Translations under genes and position numbers: made by a program | Source of the DNA: Christensenella sp. UBA4379 | GTDB lineage: Bacteria; Bacillota; Clostridia; Christensenellales; Aristaeellaceae | Direction: 5' to 3' | Length of the DNA: 7,479 bases | Assembly: GCA_002391225.1 (NCBI GenBank) | Contig: DGRV01000061.1 | Location: forward strand, 1 to 7,479 | Shown: in pieces, positions 1 to 5,250 of the stretch | Layout of the letters: each line of letters opens with the position of its first letter | Position numbering within the stretch: the stretch's first letter is position 1 | Notes under the pieces: model-generated | Databases searched by the model: none | Seen by the model: the letters and a program-made list of their open reading frames with translations, nothing else | Told to the model about the DNA's origin: nothing

Positions 1-129
1 GAGATGGGCCTGTACGCCTTCTCCAGCGGCATCAACCTGATCCTGATCGTGATGATCCTTCTTTTCAACATGATCGTCAACAAGCTGACCGGCGCGAGCA
101 TCGATTCGGGAATCGGCGGCGGCAAATAA
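1..129 (+). CDS. Sugar ABC transporter permease, C-terminal fragment
   Basis: The window opens inside a reading frame that gives 42 residues before a TAA stop. Residues 6-26 form a hydrophobic helix (AFSSGINLILIVMILLFNMIV), followed by a short polar tail ending in GIGGGK. A last membrane helix with a short cytoplasmic tail, lying 24 bases upstream of a MalK/UgpC-type ATPase gene, is what one expects of a carbohydrate ABC permease of the MalF/MalG class. The EAA coupling loop and earlier helices lie outside the window, so the exact permease family cannot be fixed. The permease assignment rests mostly on context. The partner permease and the solute-binding protein are probably upstream. Confidence 0.6.
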   Translation, partial: EMGLYAFSSGINLILIVMILLFNMIVNKLTGASIDSGIGGGK

Positions 130-153
130 TCCCAGATTGAGAGGTAGATCGAT

Positions 154-1500
154 ATGGCAAGAATCGAATTGAAAAACGTCACCAAGCGCTGGGGCGGCTA
201 CTATGCCGTGGAGCATTTGGATCTGACGATCGGCGATAACGCCTTTGTCACCCTGCTGGGGCCGTCCGGCTGCGGCAAGACCACCACCCTGCGCATGATC
301 GCCGGCCTGGAAACCCCGACCGAGGGCCGCATCACCATCGACGGGGTGCCGGTGTTCGACTCCGACGAGGGCATCAACATCCCCCCGAACAAGCGCCGCG
401 TGGGCTTCCTGTTCCAGAACTACGCCCTGTGGCCCAACATGACCGTATATCAGAACATCTCCTTCGGCCTGTCCAACATCAACGAGCCGGGCGTCTCCGT
501 CAACGAAAACGGCGAGGTCGTCCGGGACGAAAAAGCCACCGGCCCCGCCCGCAAGCTCACCAAGGAGGAGATCAAGCGTGCGGTGGACCGCGTCAGCGCC
601 ATCGTCAAAATCGGCCAGTTCATGGACCGCTATCCCAGCGAGCTGTCCGGCGGCCAGCAGCAGCGCGTCGCCATCGCCCGCACCCTGGCCCCCAGCCCCC
701 GCGTGCTGTTCATGGACGAGCCCCTTTCCAACCTGGACGCCAAGCTCCGCCTGGAAATGCGCTCCGAGCTCCAGCGCCTGCACCTGACCACCGGGTCCAC
801 CTTCGTCTACGTCACCCACGACCAGATGGAGGCCATGACCCTGGCCACCCGCATCTGCCTGATCGACAACGGCCGCCTGCAGCAGTACGACGAGCCGCTG
901 ACGGTCTATAACCGCCCCAATAACCTCTTTGTCGGCGACTTCGTGGGCAACCCCTCCATCAACTACATCGAGGCCAGCGGCAAGGAGGTGCAGGACGGCC
1001 TCGCCCTGCGCTTCTTCGACGGCCAGACCGGCTCCTTCCATATCGCAGGCGGCCAGACCGTAGCTTCCTGGTATCAGGAAAACGACCGGCTGGAGGCGGA
1101 GGAAAAGCGCCTGGCGGAGGAGGCAAAGAAGCTCCCCGGCTACGTGGAAAAGACCAACAAGGACGTTCCCTTCCCGTATCACATCGCCCGGGTCGAAGAG
1201 CCGGAGGTGGAAAAGCGCCCCGCTCCCGGCCGGGAGGATTTCGTCATCGGGGTGCGGCCTGAGTTCATCCGGATCGATCCCAACGGGGCCATCGAGGGCG
1301 AGGTCTTCTCCGCCATGCCCACCGGCATGGAGACGACCCTCAAGATCCGCGTCGGCGCCTACCTGCTGACGGCCGTGGTCTTCGGCGGCATGGTCTACAA
1401 GATCGGCCAGAAGGTCCGCCTCTCCTTCTCCGGGGAGAACATCATGCTCTTCTCCCGCCAGAACGGCAAGCGGATCGCCAACGGCAGCTTTACAGTGTAA
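154..1500 (+). CDS. ABC transporter ATP-binding protein, MalK/UgpC (CUT1 sugar) type
   Basis: This 448-residue protein is the cytoplasmic ATPase that would power a sugar ABC importer. All nucleotide-binding motifs are intact: Walker A GPSGCGKT (36-43), Q-loop Gln88, signature LSGGQ (164-168), Walker B VLFMDEP (184-190), D-loop SNLD (192-195) and switch His222. A TOBE/OB regulatory domain follows and contains GVRPE (366-370). The start is supported by GAGAGGT at 139-145, eight bases upstream. The protein is longer than E. coli MalK (371 residues). About 25 extra residues (roughly 107-131) lie between the Q-loop and the signature, and a charged stretch (about 305-360, rich in Glu and Lys) interrupts the TOBE region. 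It directly follows the permease tail and very likely belongs to that transporter, although such ATPases can serve several systems. The substrate is not readable from the sequence. Confidence 0.93.
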   Translation: MARIELKNVTKRWGGYYAVEHLDLTIGDNAFVTLLGPSGCGKTTTLRMIAGLETPTEGRITIDGVPVFDSDEGINIPPNKRRVGFLFQNYALWPNMTVYQNISFGLSNINEPGVSVNENGEVVRDEKATGPARKLTKEEIKRAVDRVSAIVKIGQFMDRYPSELSGGQQQRVAIARTLAPSPRVLFMDEPLSNLDAKLRLEMRSELQRLHLTTGSTFVYVTHDQMEAMTLATRICLIDNGRLQQYDEPLTVYNRPNNLFVGDFVGNPSINYIEASGKEVQDGLALRFFDGQTGSFHIAGGQTVASWYQENDRLEAEEKRLAEEAKKLPGYVEKTNKDVPFPYHIARVEEPEVEKRPAPGREDFVIGVRPEFIRIDPNGAIEGEVFSAMPTGMETTLKIRVGAYLLTAVVFGGMVYKIGQKVRLSFSGENIMLFSRQNGKRIANGSFTV

Positions 1501-1510
1501 CGTGATACGC

Positions 1511-1567
1511 TCGGACGGTCAGCCCGGCGCGCCCGTAAAAGCACGGGCTCCCGGACTGGCCGTCCGA
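1511..1567 (+). terminator. Long GC-rich hairpin between ABC operon and catabolic cassette, terminator-like without U-tract
   Basis: Arms 1511-1527 and 1551-1567 can form a 17-position stem with one G-U pair and one mismatch. A second, inner 5-bp stem (GCCCG 1531-1535 with CGGGC 1544-1548) closes an 8-base loop TAAAAGCA. The hairpin begins ten bases after the ATPase stop codon. What follows is GACTGATTAAAAGC, not a run of T, so it is not a classical intrinsic terminator. It may protect the 3' end of the transporter mRNA, cause partial termination, or set different expression for the genes on either side. I see no convincing promoter between it and the next gene. Confidence 0.6.
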
Positions 1568-1592
1568 CTGATTAAAAGCATAGGAGAACGAT

Positions 1593-2300
1593 ATGAGCAA
1601 ACCATGGCAGAATGACGAGGAAATGTTTTCCCTGATGAAACAGAAGCTCTACACCCCGGTGGTGGGGGACATCCTGGACCAGATAGGCTATTGCCACCAG
1701 TTCCTGCCGGCGGAAATCCGCCCCCTGGCGTCCCAGGTGCCGGCTTCCCTGATCACCCCCGTGCAGGGCACCAAGTGGATGAAGCTGGCCGGCTACGCCT
1801 GTACGGTGCTGGAGAACAACGTCTTCGGCACCCCCAAGAAGCCCTTCGGCTATATGACCGAAGCCCTGGACCAGCTCCGCCCGAACGAAATCTATATCGC
1901 GACCGGGGCCCATCACAGCGCTCTGTGGGGAGAGCTGCTGACGGCCAGCGCCAAGGCCCGCGGGGCGGTCGGCGCCGTGCTGGACGGCTACACCCGGGAC
2001 ACCGCCATGGTGCTGGAGCAGGACTTCCCCGTCTTCTGCAGCGGCACCTGGGCCCAGGATTCCTCCGTGCGCACCTATGTGTTTGACTACCGGTGCGATA
2101 TCGAGATCGGCCAGGTGACCATCCACGACGGGGATATCGTCTTTGGGGACGTGGACGGGGTGCTGATCATCCCGCGGGCCGTGGCGGACGAGGTCATCGC
2201 CAAGGCGCTGGAAAAGGCCGCCACCGAAAAAACCATGCGCAAGGCCATCGAGGACGGGATGCTGGTCACGGAAGCCTTCGCCCGCTTCGGCGTACTGTGA
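1593..2300 (+). CDS. RraA / HMG-aldolase family protein, probable 2-keto-4-hydroxyacid aldolase or oxaloacetate decarboxylase
   Basis: This 235-residue protein has the fold signature of the RraA/4-hydroxy-4-methyl-2-oxoglutarate (HMG) aldolase family. Visible motifs are WGELL (112-116), DGYTRD (131-136) and the C-terminal GDVDGVLIIP (185-194), followed by the usual terminal helix. Characterised enzymes of the family are metal-dependent class II aldolases that release pyruvate from 2-keto-4-hydroxyacids, and many also decarboxylate oxaloacetate. Their D-x20-R-D motif appears here as Glu114-x20-Arg135-Asp136, with Glu in the first position. Other family members (E. coli RraA) bind RNase E, but a catabolic setting next to a sugar-acid dehydratase favours an enzyme. 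AGGAGA at 1582-1587 supports the start. The next gene begins nine bases after the stop. Databases often mislabel such proteins as dimethylmenaquinone methyltransferase. Confidence 0.88.
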   Translation: MSKPWQNDEEMFSLMKQKLYTPVVGDILDQIGYCHQFLPAEIRPLASQVPASLITPVQGTKWMKLAGYACTVLENNVFGTPKKPFGYMTEALDQLRPNEIYIATGAHHSALWGELLTASAKARGAVGAVLDGYTRDTAMVLEQDFPVFCSGTWAQDSSVRTYVFDYRCDIEIGQVTIHDGDIVFGDVDGVLIIPRAVADEVIAKALEKAATEKTMRKAIEDGMLVTEAFARFGVL

Positions 2301-2309
2301 GGAAAAGAT

Positions 2310-2639
2310 ATGGAACAAACCGCTTTTCAGATTCACCCGAAGGACAACGTGGCCACCGCCCTGTCCGCCCTTATCCCCGGCCGGGTCCGGCTGCTGGGGG
2401 ACGCCCGGACGGACGGGGTGACGGCCAAAGAGGAGATCCCCAGCGGGCATAAAATCGCGCTCCAGGACATCGCCCGGGACGAAAAGATCGTCAAATACGG
2501 GGTCACCATCGGCTGCGCCACAGTGGACATTCCGGCGGGAAGCTGGGTGCATCTGCACAACATGCGCAGCCTCTATGACGAGCGCAGCGGACATCTGGAC
2601 GTCCGCACCGGCGCGCCAAAGGATACTGTCTATGAATGA
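2310..2639 (+). CDS. UxaA-family dehydratase small subunit (SAF domain)
   Basis: This 109-residue protein is a stand-alone SAF domain equal to the N-terminal part of altronate and galactarate dehydratases (UxaA/GarD). The marks are KDNVA (11-15), IPSGHKIAL (43-51), VKYGVTIGCAT (61-71) and WVHLHN (79-84), with conserved His47, His81 and His83. In E. coli UxaA this domain is fused to the catalytic part; here it is a separate gene whose last eight bases overlap the next gene. The pair would form one enzyme that removes water from a sugar acid to give a 2-keto-3-deoxy acid. SuyA, the small subunit of (2R)-sulfolactate sulfo-lyase, has the same domain and gene order, so that activity remains possible. 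The Shine-Dalgarno GAGG (2299-2302) overlaps the stop codon of the preceding gene, which suggests translational coupling. Confidence 0.88.
   Translation: MEQTAFQIHPKDNVATALSALIPGRVRLLGDARTDGVTAKEEIPSGHKIALQDIARDEKIVKYGVTIGCATVDIPAGSWVHLHNMRSLYDERSGHLDVRTGAPKDTVYE
2618..2623 (+). promoter_or_regulatory. Ribosome binding site that sets the start of the large dehydratase subunit
   Basis: AAAGGA lies eight bases before the ATG at 2632, inside the end of the SAF-domain gene. It supports 2632 over the upstream in-frame ATG at 2575. Confidence 0.65.
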
Positions 2640-3843
2640 TTTGATCTGGCAGGGCTATGCCCGGAAACATGGAAAGCCCGGCATCCGCAACCGGGTGCTG
2701 GTGCTCTATACCGTCAAATGCGCCGAGTTCGTGGCGCAGCAAATCGTGCTTCAGGCAGCGCACCCGGACGTCGAGCTGGTCGGCTTTGACGGCTGTACCG
2801 ACAACCAGTACGCCGTCAACCTGCTCATCAGCCTGATCCGCCACCCGAACGTCGGGGCCGTGCTGGCGGTGGGCCTGGGCTGCGAATACGTCCAGCCCGC
2901 CTGGCTGTCCGACATCGCGGCGCAGGAAGAAAAGCCTGCCTCCTGGATGTTCATTCAGCAGGAGGGCGGCACCGCCCGGTCCGTGGAAAAGGGCCTTACA
3001 TGGGTGCGGGACACCCTGAGCGCCCTTCGGCAGACGCCCCGGACGTCCATGCGGTTTTCCGACCTGGTGATCGGCGCGGAGTGCGGCGGCAGCGACTCCA
3101 CCAGCGGCCTGGCCGGCAATGTGGTGGTGGGCTGCCTGTTCGACCGGCTGGTGGACGCCGGCGGCACCGCGATCTTTGAGGAGATCGTCGAAGCCGTCGG
3201 CCTGGACCAGTGGCTCTTAAGCCGCGCGGTGGACGAGCGGGCGGCGCGGGAAATCCGCTACACCTACGACAAGGCCCTCGATTACTGCCGCCGGGTCCGC
3301 CAGTATTCCGTGAGCCCCGGCAACTTCGCCGGAGGCCTGAGCACCATCGAGGAAAAGAGCATGGGCGCGGTCATCAAGAGCGGGTCCCGGCCCATCCAGG
3401 GGGTCATCAAGGTCTCCTGTCCGCCGGAGAGGCCCGGGCTCTGGCTGCTGGATTCCACGCCGGACCCGTACTGGATGCAGTTCGGGATCACCAACCCCAA
3501 CGACAGCGAGGGGCTGATGGACCTGATCAGCTGCGGGGCCCACATCGTGTTCCTGGTCACGGGCCGGGGCAGCGTGGTGGGCAGCGCCGTGTCCCCCTGC
3601 GTCAAGATCACCGGGAACGGGGATACCTTCGCCCGGATGCGGGAGGATATGGACTTTGACGCAAGCCCCGTCCTTTCGGGCCAGTGCGGGATGGAGGAAC
3701 TGACGGACCGCCTGGTGTCCCTGGTCGTTCAGACGGCCGGGGGAGTGGAGACGAAAAGCGAACATCTGGGGCACCGCGAGTTCTTTATCCCCTACAAATA
3801 TCAGGAAAAACAGGTGGCGTACACCAAAGCCTGCGAGCAATAG
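2632..3843 (+). CDS. UxaA-family dehydratase large (catalytic) subunit
   Basis: The chosen start gives 403 residues. It has AAAGGA eight bases upstream and begins MNDLIWQGYARKHGK, which matches how family members start. A frame extension to 2575 only reads backward through the SAF gene. Family motifs are GIRNRVLVLYTVKC (17-30), ECGGSDSTSGLAGN (150-163), GNFAGGLSTIEEKSMG (230-245) and GRGSVVGSAVSPCVKITGN (311-329). These match the catalytic region of altronate/galactarate dehydratase and of SuyB sulfolactate sulfo-lyase. The reaction is probably metal-dependent elimination of water from a hexonate, pentonate or similar acid. The ATGAATGA overlap with the small subunit (2632-2639) fits two subunits made in equal amounts. 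Substrate cannot be decided from sequence; neighbours (aldolase-like protein, SDR) favour a sugar acid over sulfolactate. Confidence 0.9.
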   Translation: MNDLIWQGYARKHGKPGIRNRVLVLYTVKCAEFVAQQIVLQAAHPDVELVGFDGCTDNQYAVNLLISLIRHPNVGAVLAVGLGCEYVQPAWLSDIAAQEEKPASWMFIQQEGGTARSVEKGLTWVRDTLSALRQTPRTSMRFSDLVIGAECGGSDSTSGLAGNVVVGCLFDRLVDAGGTAIFEEIVEAVGLDQWLLSRAVDERAAREIRYTYDKALDYCRRVRQYSVSPGNFAGGLSTIEEKSMGAVIKSGSRPIQGVIKVSCPPERPGLWLLDSTPDPYWMQFGITNPNDSEGLMDLISCGAHIVFLVTGRGSVVGSAVSPCVKITGNGDTFARMREDMDFDASPVLSGQCGMEELTDRLVSLVVQTAGGVETKSEHLGHREFFIPYKYQEKQVAYTKACEQ

Positions 3844-3847
3844 GAGG
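3842..3847 (+). promoter_or_regulatory. Ribosome binding site that sets the start of the SDR gene
   Basis: A perfect AGGAGG immediately follows the TAG stop of the dehydratase and sits ten bases before the ATG at 3858. It rules out the longer in-frame extension to 3684, which has no such site and would overlap the dehydratase by 160 bases. Confidence 0.8.
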
Positions 3848-3857
3848 AAACATACAC

Positions 3858-4658
3858 ATGGCAGCATTTACACAGGACCAGCTGAACAACTTTTCCATGG
3901 CGAAATGGTACGATCTGACGGGCCGGAACGCCGTCGTCACCGGCGGGGCCACGGGGCTTGGCCTGGCCATCACCCGCTGCCTAGTCAGCGCGGGCGCGCG
4001 CGTTGCCGTGCTGGGCCGGAAGAGCGCTGAGGAAGTGGCGGACGTCCTGGCGGAATTTGGGGACCGCGTGCTTTACGTTCAATTTGACGTGACCGACACC
4101 GCTCACGCCCAGGAACTGGCGGACCGGCTGATTGCTGAAATGGGCCGGGTCGACATTCTGATCAACAACGCCGGAAACCACTGCAAGAAGCCCATCTGGG
4201 AGATGACGGTGGAAGAGTACCAGGCCGTGCTGGACGTGCACCTGGTCGGCGCCTTCGCCCTGACCAAGGCCTTCGTGCCCCACATGAAAGAAAACCGCTT
4301 CGGCCGGATCCTCTTTCAGGCCAGCATGACCAGCTACATCGGCCAGCCGATGGTCAGCGGCTACGCCACCGCCAAGGCCGGCTATCTGGGCCTGATCCAC
4401 ACCCTGACGGCGGAGCTGGCGGAATTTGGGATCACCGTAAACGCCATCGCCCCCGGCTGGATTGACACCCCCATGTTCCACAAGGCCACCGACAACGACC
4501 CGCCCCGCCTGGCCAAAATCCTCGGCCGCATCCCGGCCAAGTCCGTCGGCGATCCCATGGACGTCGGCATGTGCGCCGCCTTCCTGTGCAGCGACGCCGC
4601 CCGCTACATCTCCGGCTCCTGCATCCCGGTAGACGGAGGAGCTTTGATTGGGTTCTGA
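3858..4658 (+). CDS. SDR family NAD(P)-dependent oxidoreductase
   Basis: This 266-residue protein is a classical short-chain dehydrogenase. It shows the cofactor loop TGGATGLG (28-35), NNAG (103-106), catalytic Ser156, and Tyr169 and Lys173 in YATAK, plus the C-terminal VDGGALIGF. Arg54 at the end of the second beta strand (VLGRK) hints at NADP(H) preference but does not prove it. The tetrad Asn usually found in the central helix is replaced by His128 (LDVHLVGAF). Closest recognisable subgroup: gluconate 5-dehydrogenase, KduD or 2-deoxygluconate dehydrogenase-like enzymes that interconvert sugar acids and keto-acids. It is the last gene of the cassette and probably supplies or removes reducing equivalents for the acid handled by the UxaA pair. 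Substrate unknown. Confidence 0.92.
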   Translation: MAAFTQDQLNNFSMAKWYDLTGRNAVVTGGATGLGLAITRCLVSAGARVAVLGRKSAEEVADVLAEFGDRVLYVQFDVTDTAHAQELADRLIAEMGRVDILINNAGNHCKKPIWEMTVEEYQAVLDVHLVGAFALTKAFVPHMKENRFGRILFQASMTSYIGQPMVSGYATAKAGYLGLIHTLTAELAEFGITVNAIAPGWIDTPMFHKATDNDPPRLAKILGRIPAKSVGDPMDVGMCAAFLCSDAARYISGSCIPVDGGALIGF

Positions 4659-4714
4659 GCCGAGAAAACCAATCTCCGTTCAGCCCATGTGCTTTTGTGA
4701 AACAGAATAAAAGT

Positions 4715-4754
4715 AAGGGGTTGCTGCAGTTGACTTTCTGCAACAACCCCTTTT
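4715..4754 (+). terminator. Rho-independent terminator of the catabolic operon
   Basis: Arms 4715-4729 and 4738-4752 pair over 15 positions with one mismatch, around an 8-base loop (TTGACTTT), and run into TTTT (4751-4754). It lies 57 bases after the SDR stop. On the minus strand the stem is followed by ACTTTTATT, so it may also stop transcription coming from the TRAP operon. Confidence 0.85.
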
Positions 4755-4797
4755 CATAAAAGATCAAGCTTATGGGGATCAGCAATCTCTGGGTGGT

Positions 4798-4886
4798 TTG
4801 GAGGGGCCTTGACCAGGGCCTGCCGGCCCGTTGCTCGGTGAGGAAGAGCCACTGGCTCTTCCTCCGGGCCCTCGCAACCCCTCCAA
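4798..4886 (-). repeat. Palindromic intergenic repeat, copy D (inverted)
   Basis: Read on the minus strand this copy has the same layout as the three plus-strand copies downstream. The apical stem GAGGAAGAGCC/GGCTCTTCCTC (4840-4850 with 4854-4864) is a perfect 11-bp pair with loop AGT on the minus strand. Next to it are the conserved ACGGGCCGGCAGGCCC segment and a GAGGGCCCGG segment. The whole unit is closed by a perfect 9-bp outer stem, TTGGAGGGG (4798-4806) with CCCCTCCAA (4878-4886). Confidence 0.85.
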
Positions 4887-4890
4887 GTAT

Positions 4891-5046
4891 AATCCGCAGC
4901 AGCGACATGTGCGGTGCGGGGTTCTGAGCGCCAGGAAAATGTGCCGGTGGCACTTTTTCAGCGAAGAACGGGCCGGCAGGCCCCGGGCAGGAATTTTTGC
5001 GAAGCAGGCTTGACCTGCGAGAGTAAAAATACATACCTTGCGGATT
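4891..5046 (+). repeat. Composite repeat bounded by AATCCGCA / TGCGGATT arms, containing copy A
   Basis: Perfect 8-bp inverted arms (4891-4898 and 5039-5046) enclose copy A and a second inner hairpin with GCAGG/CCTGC arms (5004-5008, 5014-5018). Its left end (AATCCGCAGC..GCG.CATGT) and its right end match the element at 7354-7479, where no copy of the A-type unit is present. This suggests that copy A was inserted into, or grew within, an older composite element. Confidence 0.65.
4917..4985 (+). repeat. Palindromic intergenic repeat, copy A
   Basis: The apical stem pairs 4935-4945 with 4949-4959 around loop GGT, with a single T-T mismatch in 11 positions. The conserved flanks are GGGGTTCTGAG on the left and GCGAAGAACGGGCC followed by GGCAGGCCCC on the right. 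The outer pairing is short (CGGGG 4917-4921 with CCCCG 4981-4985). Confidence 0.8.
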
Positions 5047-5145
5047 TGCCGCCCGGGGTTCGCAGCGCCCGGAAAACAGGCCAGTGGCCTGTTTTCAGCG
5101 AGAACGGGCCGGTAGGCCCTGGAGAAGGTCCGAGAGGCAAATCCG
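5041..5145 (+). repeat. Palindromic intergenic repeat, copy B
   Basis: The apical stem GAAAACAGGCC/GGCCTGTTTTC (5072-5082 with 5086-5096) is perfect over 11 bp with loop AGT. The conserved right flank ACGGGCCGGTAGGCCC follows. The outer arms CGGATTTGCC (5041-5050) and GGCAAATCCG (5136-5145) are a perfect 10-bp inverted repeat. The left outer arm overlaps the right arm of the composite element at 4891-5046. Confidence 0.85.
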
Positions 5146-5159
5146 AGGGGGGTTCCGAT

Positions 5160-5243
5160 TGGGGGTTCTGAGGGCCCGGAAAACTGTCCGGTGGACAGTT
5201 TTCACCGAAGAACGGGCCGGTAGGCCCTGGTTGTGTCCCCCCA
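5160..5243 (+). repeat. Palindromic intergenic repeat, copy C
   Basis: The apical stem GAAAACTGTCC/GGACAGTTTTC (5179-5189 with 5193-5203) is perfect over 11 bp with loop GGT. The conserved right flank ACGGGCCGGTAGGCCC is identical to copy B. The outer stem is TGGGGG (5160-5165) with CCCCCA (5238-5243). It ends seven bases short of the TAA of the minus-strand TRAP gene, so it would lie in the 3' untranslated region of that transcript and may form its 3' end. Confidence 0.85.
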
Positions 5244-5250
5244 TCGAGCA

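Noticed and set aside
1572..2594. Long minus-strand open frame (340 codons) opposite the RraA and SAF genes
   Set aside because: Its translation is rich in His, Gly, Asp and Gln with no family motifs, which is typical of the antisense of GC-rich coding DNA. The plus strand encodes two clear families with ribosome sites.
2575..2631. Earlier start for the dehydratase large subunit
   Set aside because: The extra 19 codons lie within the SAF gene, do not look like the family N-terminus, and the ATG at 2632 has its own ribosome site.
3684..3857. Earlier start for the SDR gene
   Set aside because: The extension is an out-of-frame reading of the dehydratase; AGGAGG at 3842-3847 points to 3858.
3217..3867. 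Minus-strand open frame (216 codons) opposite the dehydratase large subunit
   Set aside because: Same low-quality composition, no recognisable domain, fully covered by a well-supported plus-strand gene.
4432..5034. Minus-strand open frame reaching from the SDR gene into the repeats
   Set aside because: Arg/Pro-rich translation over hairpin repeats and antisense of the SDR; no ribosome site or motif.
4798..5243. CRISPR array
   Set aside because: The units are long imperfect palindromes of varied length in both orientations, without uniform spacers, and with no cas genes nearby.
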